A model generated the notes under the pieces. It ran no database searches. It was not told where the DNA came from and saw nothing but the letters and a program-made list of their open reading frames with translations. The translations under genes and the position numbers were made by a program. 41,221 nucleotides of DNA, taken from contig CALJNB010000099.1 in the NCBI GenBank assembly GCA_937981985.1, positions 1-41,221 of the forward strand, read 5' to 3'. Source of the DNA: an uncultured bacterium (GTDB lineage Bacteria; Myxococcota_A; Bradymonadia; Bradymonadales; Bradymonadaceae). Of this stretch, positions 8,358 to 17,133 are shown one piece after another; within the stretch, counting starts at the first letter, position 1; each line of letters starts with the position of its first letter.

Positions 8358-9662
8358 ATGAAGAACTCACTCGTGTTTCTTATTTCTTTGCTTGCAGCGT
8401 CATGCATTTTCGAACGTAGCCAACTTGTTTGCGATAGCGCTACTCAAGGTACAACTGACTCCAAAGGAAGAACTTGTATAGACGGTGTCTGGGTCGTGAG
8501 CGGATTAGATGGCGATGACGCCGGAGTCCCTGACACCGGAGTTCAAGACACCGGAACTCTCGACTCCGGCGACAACCGCGACCTTGGTACAGACCTAACT
8601 TCAGATGCCGATCCTGCCACCGACATGGATTCATCTCCCGACGTCACGGTGTGCGCGACCAACGAGAAAGAGTGCGGGGGGGGATGTGTCGACACGGTTT
8701 CCAATAATGCACATTGTGGTGATTGTAATGTGTCTTGTGAGGCCGGCGAGATGTGTAGTGGCGGTGAGTGTCTTACCACATGTGCAGGTTCAACACCGGA
8801 CCTATGTAACGACACGTGCGTCGATACACAGGCGAATCCTAATTTTTGCGGAGACTGCAACACCGAATGCGTGGCACCTGACGGAGCATCTGGTGTAACG
8901 TGCGTTGCCGGCGATTGCGGTTTCGTATGCGAAGTCGGGCGAGACGATTGTGATATGGATGCCACGAATGGCTGCGAGGTAGACCTTGCAGCCGATCCTC
9001 TAAATTGTGGTTCGTGCGGTAACGTAGAAACAGAAATTTGTGATGATAAGGATAACGACTGCGACGGATTGGTTGACGAAGGATGTCCTACTGGGATTAA
9101 GCTTTCTGACAATAATTTTGGAAGCCATCCCGAATTTGGAACAGTGGGGGGAAGTGCGTTCTCTGATAGTTGTCCACAAGACCAAGCGTTGTTCTGTTTC
9201 GTAGGGAAAAAGGGAGGTAATATTGATCAAATACAAGGAGCCTGTGGAGGGTTCGAATTGATAACAGACAGAAGTACGACGCCCTTTACCTACAAACTCA
9301 ATAGAATCGGTCCACCACACATGTTCCCGACTTACGGTACCAACGAAACAGATCGATTCGTCCTTTCATGTGGATCAAACCAGTTTGCTGTAGGATCTTA
9401 TGCCACGGTTTCTGCGACCGACGGGCTTGAGAAAGTAGGTTTACATTGCGCGGAAATTCTCATCACGGGTTCACCAGGTAATTTCGAACTCAAGTATGGT
9501 TCGGTGTTATCTATTGAAGAGGCGGGAACCAATAACGGCGGAACCTATCAAGGAAAAGTGCTCGTAGCCCCGTCCATCGTGGGAGGGTTGCGCGGACGTG
9601 CCGGTACTTTGGTTGATGCAATCGAAATGGGCGAAAAGAAAATGAGTCTAACTTTTGATTAA
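8358..9662 (+). CDS. Cys-rich lipoprotein with MopE-like module
   Basis: A 434-residue lipoprotein. The signal peptide ends in a lipobox LAASC with Cys16 as the lipidated residue. Next comes a D/G/T/S-rich linker (about residues 50-95) encoded by a degenerate 15-base tandem repeat. Residues ~96-240 hold several Cys-rich units of the kind 'CGGGCVDT...HCGDCNVSC' and 'NCGSCGN', ending with 'CDDKDNDCDGLVDEGC', the motif found in MopE-like and other myxobacterial secreted proteins. The C-terminal ~190 residues form a separate domain with repeating aromatic/Gly segments and paired Cys (ACGGFEL, LSCGSNQF, LHCAEIL), not recognised with confidence. Likely on the outer membrane or cell surface; function unknown, possibly adhesion or metal binding. 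Confidence 0.85.
   Translation: MKNSLVFLISLLAASCIFERSQLVCDSATQGTTDSKGRTCIDGVWVVSGLDGDDAGVPDTGVQDTGTLDSGDNRDLGTDLTSDADPATDMDSSPDVTVCATNEKECGGGCVDTVSNNAHCGDCNVSCEAGEMCSGGECLTTCAGSTPDLCNDTCVDTQANPNFCGDCNTECVAPDGASGVTCVAGDCGFVCEVGRDDCDMDATNGCEVDLAADPLNCGSCGNVETEICDDKDNDCDGLVDEGCPTGIKLSDNNFGSHPEFGTVGGSAFSDSCPQDQALFCFVGKKGGNIDQIQGACGGFELITDRSTTPFTYKLNRIGPPHMFPTYGTNETDRFVLSCGSNQFAVGSYATVSATDGLEKVGLHCAEILITGSPGNFELKYGSVLSIEEAGTNNGGTYQGKVLVAPSIVGGLRGRAGTLVDAIEMGEKKMSLTFD
8517..8576 (+). repeat. four 15-base degenerate tandem repeats
   Basis: Four in-frame units starting GAC GCC/ACC/TCC GG encode DAGVP, DTGVQ, DTGTL and DSGDN. They make up the flexible linker of the lipoprotein between the lipidated N-terminus and the Cys-rich modules, and are a likely site of copy-number variation. 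Confidence 0.75.
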
Positions 9663-9686
9663 AGTCTACTCGTCGAAGTCCTGCGC

Positions 9687-10161
9687 TTAGTAAATTTCTG
9701 CGCCTGTTTGACAGGTCATGCGATCTTCGTTGTCCAAAGTGCAATATTCGTAATCGAAAAACGTATCGTCGCTGGTCTGAGAACACCTTGCAGTACACCG
9801 GCCATAAGAACACACCTCATCCTCACAACATTGCGAACTCTGAAAACATTGCCCCACTTGGCAGACCGAACCAACCTGACCGTTCTCCAGTTTCCCGCAA
9901 GAACGTCTTGGTCCACAATCAGGACCACCTATTTCGCACTCCGGAAAGCAATGGCCTGATTCGGCGCAAATGAATCCTGGGTCGCAGTCGCCCACTGACT
10001 CGCACCTATTACCAGCAGGCGTTTTGATAGCATTGAAGATTAAAATTACATTCCTCGCCGTATGAGCTGCACGCTGTGCCAGGCGACACCGGAAACGAAT
10101 CACAGCCGTAGACAAGCAGGATTATGCTAAGTGCTTTGAAATATCTGGACACGAAGACCAT
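9687..10161 (-). pseudogene. Cys-rich lipoprotein gene interrupted by a frameshift
   Basis: Two overlapping frames together read as one lipoprotein. The first, from ATG 10161 to a TAA at 10009-10011 (50 residues), begins MVFVSRYFKALSIILLVYGC, a signal peptide with a lipobox Cys at residue 20, and runs into Cys-rich sequence (TACSSYGEECNFNLQCYQ, then NAC). The second frame, shifted by +1, takes over at about 10010-10030 and continues in the same style (NRCESVGDCDPGFICAESG, then HCFPECEI and CCEDEVCSYGRC) to a stop at 9687. The upstream part of the second frame is not protein-like, so the join lies near the first TAA. One base change would restore one ~157-residue protein. It could be a real pseudogene, a sequencing or assembly error, or a phase-variable or programmed shift. 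The start overlaps the 3' end of the amidinotransferase gene by about 40 bases. Confidence 0.7.
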
Positions 10162-11033
10162 AAACGAGACTTAGGGAATGTTGAGGAATCACAATTCCAT
10201 AATCTATTGGTTAAACAGACCGGTGCGCCGCCACCTTTGGTAAATAATTCTACTAAACTGAGCAGGTTTGTGCTTAAGCCAAGATCGGAAAAGAGTGTTG
10301 TTGCAGTCTCCGAAATCGTTTCGCTTGCGATTACCGTTTCGTTGACTTGCAAAGAATTGGTATCGTAATCCATAGATGCTTCGGGCGTCACCTTTACGAT
10401 TTTAGTGTCTCCTAAAAAGGATTCTAGTTTTTCAAAATCTTCTAAAGCTTCTTCGCAGACCAAAGCGCCCGATCCCTGCTTTCCCGTATAGACGTTTAGG
10501 AAAGTATTGCCATGAAACCACGGGTCTGCTTTAAATTTCAATTGAATATGGTTCTCAGAAAGTAGTTCTGCAACCTCGTCGTATGCGTTTGAGTCCGTGC
10601 GTTGAAACTTTCCTTCACCGAAAGTATGGATGATTCCGCTTGGACATCGAAGCGCATCACCCTGAGCTTCCCAGGTCGAGTTTATTGTTTTTAGATGAAC
10701 GCCAAGTCCTGCAAAAAAACCACCCAACCAGGACGATTCGTGACGCCTGTGTTCAGCTGACATATTAGGAAGAATAAATGACGGGCCATGATCCGGATCT
10801 ATGTAAAACTCGCCGGCTTCAGCGGTATAAACCATTCCTGTTAGGTTCCGGTTGGGATTAGGAGGTGCGACAAGCACCTCTCCGCCGGCTGCGACAATAG
10901 CGTCTGCCAACTTGGCCCATTCTGCTTGTGCTGCGTCGGCGTTAACCTCGCCGGCTTCGATAGAACGGAAATTAGCTTTACCTTTTAATGCCCAGTCGGA
11001 GCGAGGCGGACTCATGAGATAAACAGGTTTCAT
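10122..11033 (-). CDS. amidinotransferase / dimethylarginine dimethylaminohydrolase-like enzyme
   Basis: A 303-residue enzyme of the guanidine-modifying superfamily (arginine deiminase, DDAH, amidinotransferases), which hydrolyses or transfers the guanidinium group through a covalent thiouronium on Cys. Visible catalytic elements are 'WEAQGDAL' (residues 121-128, acidic pair), 'WFHGNTFLNV' with His174, and the C-terminal 'KGGGAPVCLTN' with the nucleophile Cys273. In relatives the protein ends soon after the Cys motif; here about 20 further residues follow and overlap the start of the next lipoprotein gene. The exact substrate (arginine, methylarginine or another guanidine) cannot be told from sequence. 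Confidence 0.85.
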   Translation of the reverse strand: MKPVYLMSPPRSDWALKGKANFRSIEAGEVNADAAQAEWAKLADAIVAAGGEVLVAPPNPNRNLTGMVYTAEAGEFYIDPDHGPSFILPNMSAEHRRHESSWLGGFFAGLGVHLKTINSTWEAQGDALRCPSGIIHTFGEGKFQRTDSNAYDEVAELLSENHIQLKFKADPWFHGNTFLNVYTGKQGSGALVCEEALEDFEKLESFLGDTKIVKVTPEASMDYDTNSLQVNETVIASETISETATTLFSDLGLSTNLLSLVELFTKGGGAPVCLTNRLWNCDSSTFPKSRLWSSCPDISKHLA

Positions 11034-11105
11034 AGCGTACTCTTAAATATATCGTGCATTACTCCCAGACTTTCCGTTTTTACAAAAGTGAATTTCGATG
11101 TTCTT

Positions 11106-12743
11106 TCATAAATTTCTATATCGCGCCATTAACACATCGGGACAATCACCACGGCTATATCGATAAGATAACCAGGTATTATGACCTAATTCTCGAACTA
11201 AGCCGTTACGTTTAAATCTTCGGTTAGAGACGTAAATTTTTGCCCTCAGGCTGCTTATCCTCGCTTTCGTACGTGCACGCGACAAAAATTCGACGTCTTC
11301 GAAGAGCGCTTGTTTGGGCATTCCGCCGATCTGGTCATATAGCGAACGGCGTACAATAATTCCTTGGTCGCCGTAACTAAACAAGCGCCCGTCTAACCGT
11401 GTCGCCCATCCGAGAACTTTATATGCAGGATTTCGAGTCGTGAATCGCAGTCGCAGAGTACAGATTTTGTTTGTCGACTTACTAAAAAATTGTCGAACCT
11501 TGCGACCGGTTTTTTCTGCTACGACGGTATCGGCATGCATGAAGAAGAGGAGATCACCGGTCGCAGATTCCGCGCCGGCCGACATTTGATTACCTCTCCC
11601 GCTTTGTGATGTGACAACTTTAGCGCCCAGAAACTCGGCAAGGTCGATTGTATTATCTTCACTATGGCCGTCTACAACAATGATTTCATGCAGTTCGTTT
11701 TTAAATGCTTTCCTGATCGATTGAATGCAAGAGGTAATAGTGCGAGATTCATTCAAAGTAGGAATAATGACGCTAATCTTTGGTGCCCTTGCTTCGTTTT
11801 TTTTAAGTTTTTGGAAGGGGTGGGGAACGTGATTAATGTTCGTCGATTTCCAATATCCACCTTCGTCTTTGTAAGCCTGAAGACTCTTAGGTTCAATGAG
11901 GTCTCGTTTCGTAAAAAATAACTGGCCACCGAAACCACGTGCGCGAACGTCTAGGAACATCAGCCATGCGTACAGGCGTTCTGCCCATTTTACATCACGG
12001 TGATGGAGCGTATAACGGGTATCGAAATGTTTTTTGGAGACGGGCTTTCGGCTAATACCTTTGACGTCGCCCTGAAGTAATTTATCCATATCAGCCATCC
12101 AAGAACCATTAATCGAATTAATGGCTAGATAAGGAGATTTATTTCCCCAGAGTACTGGCTTTTTAGACGGCCCGTTTCCGTTGGTAAAATAAGGTAAGTA
12201 GGCCCGCATCGCCGCTACGCAATATGCATACTCTGTGGGATCGTAATCTCTTTCGCGTAACACAAATGTAATTTCGCGTTTTTCTTTTTTAATAAATTTA
12301 CTTACATCTTTTCTAAATTTTTTATTCGCTAGGTGCGCTCGGAGATCTGCAAAGTCGTCGAAAAACATCGTGACGCCATTATAATGAATCGCACCGTGAA
12401 TATAATTCACGGCATGGGGCATCCGACGTTTTTGACTTTGTGGAATTTCAGGGTCGTGGGGAAGAGACCGCTTCACCATCGAACGTAAGAACTTTCCGAT
12501 CTTGGTTGCGATAAGCTTATCGTTTTCTAGATCGAATTCAGAACTTTGGGACTGGTAGACGATGTTTTTCGTCCAGATAAAAGTCTCTTCATCTGGACCT
12601 GATTTTCCAGTGGCCCAAGGGTGGTCAGGTGCAATCGCGCCGGCTTTCATCTTGCGAATGTATTTGAAGACCGGGCCGACTTCTAGTGCGAGTAATAACA
12701 TGTGTCGAAAAAAATTGATGATCAAATTAGCGGTATATTTCAT
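11106..12743 (-). CDS. TIGR04283-type family 2 glycosyltransferase with novel N-terminal domain
   Basis: A 545-residue protein in two parts. Residues 321-545 are a GT-A family 2 glycosyltransferase of the TIGR04283 type: ISVIIPTLNES, IIVVDGHSEDNT, 'GRGNQMSAGAESATGD', the metal-binding HADT near residue 404, and 'YGDQGIIVRR...GGMP...EDVEF'. Residues 1-320 match nothing I recognise: a hydrophobic start, Trp- and His-rich segments (DHPWATG, HAVNYIHGAIHYNG), a Lys/Arg-rich helix and 'LYAWLMFLDVRARGFGGQLFF'. The start is secured by AGGAG seven bases before the ATG. TIGR04283 proteins usually stand alone at about 220-230 residues, so the long N-terminal extension is unusual. It probably acts on a cell-envelope or secreted glycan; acceptor unknown. 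Confidence 0.85.
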   Translation of the reverse strand: MKYTANLIINFFRHMLLLALEVGPVFKYIRKMKAGAIAPDHPWATGKSGPDEETFIWTKNIVYQSQSSEFDLENDKLIATKIGKFLRSMVKRSLPHDPEIPQSQKRRMPHAVNYIHGAIHYNGVTMFFDDFADLRAHLANKKFRKDVSKFIKKEKREITFVLRERDYDPTEYAYCVAAMRAYLPYFTNGNGPSKKPVLWGNKSPYLAINSINGSWMADMDKLLQGDVKGISRKPVSKKHFDTRYTLHHRDVKWAERLYAWLMFLDVRARGFGGQLFFTKRDLIEPKSLQAYKDEGGYWKSTNINHVPHPFQKLKKNEARAPKISVIIPTLNESRTITSCIQSIRKAFKNELHEIIVVDGHSEDNTIDLAEFLGAKVVTSQSGRGNQMSAGAESATGDLLFFMHADTVVAEKTGRKVRQFFSKSTNKICTLRLRFTTRNPAYKVLGWATRLDGRLFSYGDQGIIVRRSLYDQIGGMPKQALFEDVEFLSRARTKARISSLRAKIYVSNRRFKRNGLVRELGHNTWLSYRYSRGDCPDVLMARYRNL

Positions 12744-12916
12744 TTCATTCTCCTGAGATTCCCAGAGTTCCTGAATAGGAACGCTGCGGTACTCAAAAAG
12801 TCTGAAGACACTTCAGCAGGAATAGTGCCAACGCATTCCCCCTAGTCGTAGGCTTTTTCGATGAGGTATTGGATAGCGAGTACGCCGATTATGGACAAAG
12901 CTATCGGAATGCTGCT

Positions 12917-13906
12917 TTAGCTTCGTTTGGTATAGTAGTCTGCAACCTGCCCGACATTCTTCGTTGAGCCCATGATTAAGGGCGTTCGCTCATGTAAGGA
13001 TGTTGGTTTGATGTCCATGATGCGTTGGACGCCGTCGGTTGCCGCGCCGCCAGCTTGTTCCATCAAAAAAGCCATCGGATTGGCTTCATAAACCAAACGC
13101 AGGCGACCCTTTTCATAACCTTGACGCGTGTCGCGCGGGTATAAAAAAATCCCACCGCGTCCGAAAATGCGATGCGCTTCAGCTACTAAAGACGCGACCC
13201 ACCGCATATTGAAGTGTTGTTTTTGATCGTTATTGCCACTCATGCAATCCTGAATATAGTTCTGAATCGGCGTGTCCCAGCAGCGTTGGTTGGATGCGTT
13301 GATCGCGTATTCTTTGGAAATATTAGGGATCTTTAATTTCTTACGCGACAGGTGATAAATCTGCGATTTAGGATCAAGCGTAAAGAAATGTGTGCCCTCA
13401 CCGACGGTTATTACCAAGCAAGTATGCGTACCATAAATAACATAGGCGGCCGCCAGTTGTTGCGTCCCGGGCTGTAAAACGGCGCTTTGGAGAAGGGCGC
13501 CTTTGGGGATTTCGTAGATAGAAAATATTGTACCGATGGGAGAGTTGGTCTCAATATTTGAAGAACCATCTAAGGGATCCATAACGACCGCTAAGGGCGA
13601 AGCCGGATCTAAGTTGATGACATTCACGCTTTCCTCTGAACCGACAACGCCAACAGGACCTTTGGAAGAGGCTTCCATCAATATTTCATGGGCTTTCACA
13701 TCGAAGTTTTTTTGTACATCGCCGTCTTCATTCCTGCCTCCACAGTCACCGGAGAGGTCTCCGGCCAAGGGTCCAAGGCTGGCAGTCTCAGCGATGGATT
13801 GGGTGCCTTTGAGAAGCAGGTTGATAGTCGTCTCGACATCGCAGCGTAACTCGTCATCTCCTGCCCAGTCTCGTAGGTATGCCTGAACGCTTTGGTTTTG
13901 CTTCAC
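12917..13906 (-). CDS. fbp: fructose-1,6-bisphosphatase class 1
   Basis: A 329-residue class 1 FBPase, converting fructose 1,6-bisphosphate to fructose 6-phosphate in gluconeogenesis. The metal and catalytic signature MDPLDGSSN is at residues 109-117 and is preceded by 'GSEES' (acidic ligands Glu91/Glu92). The substrate-binding segments 'GGIFLYP' and 'LRLVYEANPMAFLMEQAGG' are intact, and the length matches bacterial enzymes (about 330). It is 18 bases downstream of the Sua5 gene in an apparent HAD–sua5–fbp operon. Confidence 0.95.
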   Translation of the reverse strand: MKQNQSVQAYLRDWAGDDELRCDVETTINLLLKGTQSIAETASLGPLAGDLSGDCGGRNEDGDVQKNFDVKAHEILMEASSKGPVGVVGSEESVNVINLDPASPLAVVMDPLDGSSNIETNSPIGTIFSIYEIPKGALLQSAVLQPGTQQLAAAYVIYGTHTCLVITVGEGTHFFTLDPKSQIYHLSRKKLKIPNISKEYAINASNQRCWDTPIQNYIQDCMSGNNDQKQHFNMRWVASLVAEAHRIFGRGGIFLYPRDTRQGYEKGRLRLVYEANPMAFLMEQAGGAATDGVQRIMDIKPTSLHERTPLIMGSTKNVGQVADYYTKRS

Positions 13907-13924
13907 TTTAACTCGCTGTGTGCG

Positions 13925-14884
13925 TCAAACACTTGCGCGTTCGAGGCGGTCACGAAGAGCCTGCCATGACTCTTCAGCGGGTAGTGGCTCTACATATATT
14001 ATATCCAAATTGAGGGCGTCCAATGCGTGAAGCGCTGAATAAATCTGACTTGCGTATTGGCTTGGCGATGGGCTCAGTGTGATTTGTTTCTCAACGAACT
14101 CAAGTTCAGGACTGGAATAACTAATGAAGCCAACCTTTGTTTCCCCGACAATAGTTGGGGTACCCAACTTCACTTTTGTTTTAGGCGAATAGTGTTTCTT
14201 GGACAGACCTGGGCTAGGGCGAGATTCGTCGTCGTTGACCGAAATGGTCTTGTATTCAACCGGCATGTCGATCACTTCAGATATTTCTTTTCTTGAGATC
14301 ATTCCCGGACGAAGAAGAACAGGCTTATTTCCGACTACTGATAAGACGGTTGACTCGATTCCTACCTGAGTTGGGCCACCATCAACGACAATGTTAACCG
14401 ATTTTAGTAATTCGTCGCTTAATTGTTGGACTGAAGTTGGGGAAAGCTGGGTGTAAAGGTTTGCGCTAGGGGCGGCAATGGGCCCAAAGTGTTCGATGAT
14501 CTGCAGGGTCGTTTTTTGACGGGGAACACGAACACCGACAGTGTCGCCGCCTGCACAAACGATCGCGGGGAGGGCGTCGTGTTTTTTAAATACCATCGTT
14601 AAAGGGCCCGGCCAGAACGCGTCGGCGAGTTTTTTTGCAATTTCAGGAATCTCGGAAACAACGCGATGAATGTCAGAAAACGAAGCGATATGGACGATGA
14701 CGGGATTATTAGCCGGTCGTTTTTTGGCTTTGAAAATAGACCGAATTGCTTTGTCTGAAAAGGCATCGCCGGCCAGTCCATATACGGTTTCTGTCGGAAT
14801 AATAACGAGATCACCGTTAGATAAAGTTCCTGAAACTTCGGACAATAGAACGGGACCTAGTGGGGTGGGCCAATGTTTGGTCAT
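13925..14884 (-). CDS. L-threonylcarbamoyladenylate synthase, Sua5 type
   Basis: A 319-residue Sua5/YrdC protein that makes threonylcarbamoyl-AMP, the first step of t6A37 modification of ANN-decoding tRNAs. The YrdC domain is at residues ~15-210, with 'IIPTETVYGLAGDAF', 'IFKAKKRPANNPVIVHI' and 'VGVRVPRQ', 'PSANLYTQLSPTS'. A C-terminal Sua5 domain follows after 'SPGLSKKHYSPK', so it is the long Sua5 form, not the short TsaC. It overlaps the upstream HAD gene by 4 bases (ATGA), indicating coupled translation. Confidence 0.93.
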   Translation of the reverse strand: MTKHWPTPLGPVLLSEVSGTLSNGDLVIIPTETVYGLAGDAFSDKAIRSIFKAKKRPANNPVIVHIASFSDIHRVVSEIPEIAKKLADAFWPGPLTMVFKKHDALPAIVCAGGDTVGVRVPRQKTTLQIIEHFGPIAAPSANLYTQLSPTSVQQLSDELLKSVNIVVDGGPTQVGIESTVLSVVGNKPVLLRPGMISRKEISEVIDMPVEYKTISVNDDESRPSPGLSKKHYSPKTKVKLGTPTIVGETKVGFISYSSPELEFVEKQITLSPSPSQYASQIYSALHALDALNLDIIYVEPLPAEESWQALRDRLERASV

Positions 14885-15816
14885 AGGTACGTAGTGTCGA
14901 GTTTATCTAAAAAGGGTTGTTGATTTTCGATTGGGGTCAGAGAAGATTGAAGCTGCATCCACCAATTATTCTTAAGTGCGGCGGCTTTAAATTCTTTGTT
15001 GCCTCGATCCAATGCCACGCCGACGTCCGCGAATTCTAACATTTCTATATCTGTCACGGTGTCTCCGAATGCAACCACTGGCGACTCGCCGATATCTCTT
15101 ACGATCCCTTCTCGTTTTCCTTCACGATACATAACGGGAGGATCAATAATATTACTCATGATGCCTTTATCAACCTTGTTTCTCATTGCAATAATGCGTT
15201 CGGGGGGGACAGAAAAAATACTTCCGGCAGCGACCTTTACGGTCCACCAATTAGAAGCGGACACAACCCAAATTTCAAATTCGCGTTCTTTTAACCAATC
15301 CATTATTTTGAAGATTTCTTGGAAGGGTCGAATGCCACGCTCGATAGATACGGGTTTTCCTTTCAGATTTGTCCATTCTTCGTGGATGCGCGGCGTTTGT
15401 AATTCTTCGCGAATCGCTAAAGCTGAGAGATGTTCGAGTTCATCAACTTCAATGCCCACATGCAGTAAGACTGCCCAAGAGTAAGCTGCGTACTTGCCTT
15501 CCCTTATCAGCTTTCGCATGTAGATGCTGTTTAGTTCGGCTACGAGTGCGGGATAGAGTTCATGATGGGTGTCGAAATCGATTTTGGAAACGAGGTCTTC
15601 TAAAGTCTGACGACCGTCTTGCTCGTGAATGAGATCCCAAAAGCGAGAATCATTAAATTTATAACTGAGCTTACGGATCAGGTAATGTTCGAAGCTTTGA
15701 CCGATATCACCTAAAATACAGGTGTTGTCGAAATCGAAGGTCGCAATTTTTCGTTTACGGCCTACAGCTGCATTTTCGATTTGTTCTAAAAGTGTGCTAT
15801 CGAATCCGTGCTTCAT
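14881..15816 (-). CDS. HAD superfamily phosphatase
   Basis: A 311-residue HAD hydrolase with an SerB-like helical cap. Motif I DFDNT carries the nucleophile Asp28 and acid/base Asp30; motif II is the Ser of 'WVVSAS'; motif III/IV is the Lys in the 'NKVDKG' region and 'VVAFGDTVTDIEML' with the metal-binding Asp pair. The cap between motifs I and II (residues ~40-170) is large, as in C1-capped enzymes. It heads the operon with sua5 and fbp. The substrate is not evident; a phosphoserine/phosphocholine-like or nucleotide/sugar phosphate substrate is possible. Confidence 0.85.
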   Translation of the reverse strand: MKHGFDSTLLEQIENAAVGRKRKIATFDFDNTCILGDIGQSFEHYLIRKLSYKFNDSRFWDLIHEQDGRQTLEDLVSKIDFDTHHELYPALVAELNSIYMRKLIREGKYAAYSWAVLLHVGIEVDELEHLSALAIREELQTPRIHEEWTNLKGKPVSIERGIRPFQEIFKIMDWLKEREFEIWVVSASNWWTVKVAAGSIFSVPPERIIAMRNKVDKGIMSNIIDPPVMYREGKREGIVRDIGESPVVAFGDTVTDIEMLEFADVGVALDRGNKEFKAAALKNNWWMQLQSSLTPIENQQPFLDKLDTTYL

Positions 15817-15837
15817 TATTTTGGTCCGAACGTCATT

Positions 15838-16296
15838 CTAATCATTGTTGATGAGTTCATCTAAGTTTCTTGGGTCATCGGAATCGGTTGCCCTAACGAA
15901 CTCAGCTTCCCAAACACCACCACCGTGATATTGGTCGTCGTATCCCCACTCACCAGTAAGCGTGATGATATCACCATCTCGTTTCATAGATAGGTAACCT
16001 TTTCCACGAAGAGAACGGCGCGCTTCTGATTTATTGCCCGGATCGATCCAGTTGAATTCTAATAGATTTCCATTAGCGGTCCCTTCCAGTGTTCCACCAT
16101 CTTTTTGTGAATAAATTCCTCGGACCTCGTTACCGGTTTGGCGAAGATACATGTGTTGATATTGCTTAGAGTACCAAACACCGGACCACGATTGTCCTGC
16201 GGGCAAGGATTGAACTTCTGGTAGTTTGTGCGTCGACCCGCAACTGAAAGCGAAAAAACTAAGGACGATTAATAAAAGTGAAAAGTGGTTTTTCAT
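15838..16296 (-). CDS. lipoprotein, beta-rich
   Basis: A 152-residue lipoprotein. The signal peptide ends in FAFSC, giving Cys19 as the lipidated residue. The mature part is one small beta-rich domain: 'GVWYSKQYQHMYLRQTGNEVRGIYS' followed by 'GTLEGTANGNLLEFNW', then 'RGKGYLSM' and 'LTGEWGYDD'. That alternation of W/Y strands and short turns resembles lipocalin-like or avidin-like small barrels, but I make no firm fold call. A GGAGCC ribosome site precedes the ATG. It follows the truncated SGNH gene on the same strand. Function unknown. Confidence 0.8.
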   Translation of the reverse strand: MKNHFSLLLIVLSFFAFSCGSTHKLPEVQSLPAGQSWSGVWYSKQYQHMYLRQTGNEVRGIYSQKDGGTLEGTANGNLLEFNWIDPGNKSEARRSLRGKGYLSMKRDGDIITLTGEWGYDDQYHGGGVWEAEFVRATDSDDPRNLDELINND

Positions 16297-16407
16297 ATAA
16301 GGCTCCGTAAAGCGAAAGCTTTAACTAAATTCATGGCTCTGTTCTCAATAAACTAACTAAAAAATGGATTCTTCTAAAGGAGAAAGTTTATTTGGCGCTC
16401 CATGTTT

Positions 16408-16710
16408 TTAAGTATGAACTGCGCGATTCATAAAGAGTTCATGTTGGGGCGTGCCCTCCTTGAGAGCGTCGGATAGATGATCGACTGATTTATAACCGCC
16501 TGATGTTGTTTCAAACGTGAATACACTCTGGTTTTCAAGTTGTTTGATGAGTTGTTGAGTAATGAAATCAAGTTTGTTGGCATAAGTGAAGCTATTACCC
16601 ACAAACACAATTCGATGGTCGGCCTTCGTATCATAATCAATTTGAGGTGTGCTTTTACAAGAGGAAAAAGTCACCACGAATAAAAGAATCAGAAGGATTT
16701 TTTCATTCAA
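16408..16710 (-). pseudogene. truncated SGNH/GDSL hydrolase lipoprotein
   Basis: A 100-residue lipoprotein: signal peptide with lipobox TFSSC (Cys18), then 'HRIVFVGNSFTYANKLDF', which is SGNH block I with the nucleophile Ser in GNSFT, and a following 'TTSGGYKSVDHL', resembling the block II Gly region. SGNH hydrolases need about 200 residues, including a block III Asn and a C-terminal Asp-x-x-His; all of this is missing because the frame ends at a TAA after 'MNRAVHT'. The ~110 bases downstream show no remnant that I can see. It is therefore a truncated copy, or possibly a gene with a loss of its 3' part. It overlaps the upstream small gene by 8 bases. Confidence 0.65.
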
Positions 16711-17050
16711 AAATGTCGTTTTCTAGGTCGGTAAATTCTCGGAGTAGTCTTTCTTTTACGCTATTATTCTCAACCAATAACTTCCATTCTGTGGTATTTA
16801 AAAAGCTTTCGCGACTTCCGTTTTGAAAACTCAATTTGATTACGATTTCGTCTCCCTCTTTTTCTATAGATTCGACTTTCATATCATCGTTGTCAGAAAG
16901 GAGTTCGGTTTCAACGCTTAAGAGGTGCTTGTAAATTCGAACGGCCTTTCGTACGACGGGATCGTCGTAAGCGGCGAAGTTTTGATTGCGGGAGAAGTTT
17001 ACTTCTTTGTCTCTAAAAAGACGCCTGACTATTTTATAAGTAAGATCCAT
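16703..17050 (-). CDS. hypothetical protein
   Basis: Not recognised. A 115-residue cytosolic-looking protein with no signal peptide or membrane span: a basic helical N-terminus (YKIVRRLFRDKE), a Tyr/Asp/Val helical segment and a C-terminal alpha/beta stretch with 'EGDEIVIKLSF' and 'TTEWKLLVEN'. It ends inside the start of the truncated SGNH gene (8-base overlap) and is divergent from mutH, whose start is 84 bases away. No function can be proposed. Confidence 0.6.
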   Translation of the reverse strand: MDLTYKIVRRLFRDKEVNFSRNQNFAAYDDPVVRKAVRIYKHLLSVETELLSDNDDMKVESIEKEGDEIVIKLSFQNGSRESFLNTTEWKLLVENNSVKERLLREFTDLENDIFE

Positions 17051-17133
17051 TTTCAGAGTTTACACGGTTGTGGGCTATCTGGAAAATTGGATTAAAAAAT
17101 GGCCAAAAGAAGGGGGTTGTTTAGGTTTAAAGC

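Noticed and set aside
8543..9112. 189-codon minus-strand frame rich in Ser/Pro/His
   Set aside because: It lies wholly antisense to the Cys-rich lipoprotein and its composition follows from that gene's codons.
12871..12905. GATAGC/GCTATC inverted repeat downstream of fbp
   Set aside because: The loop is long and there is no T-run on either strand, so it is not called as a terminator.
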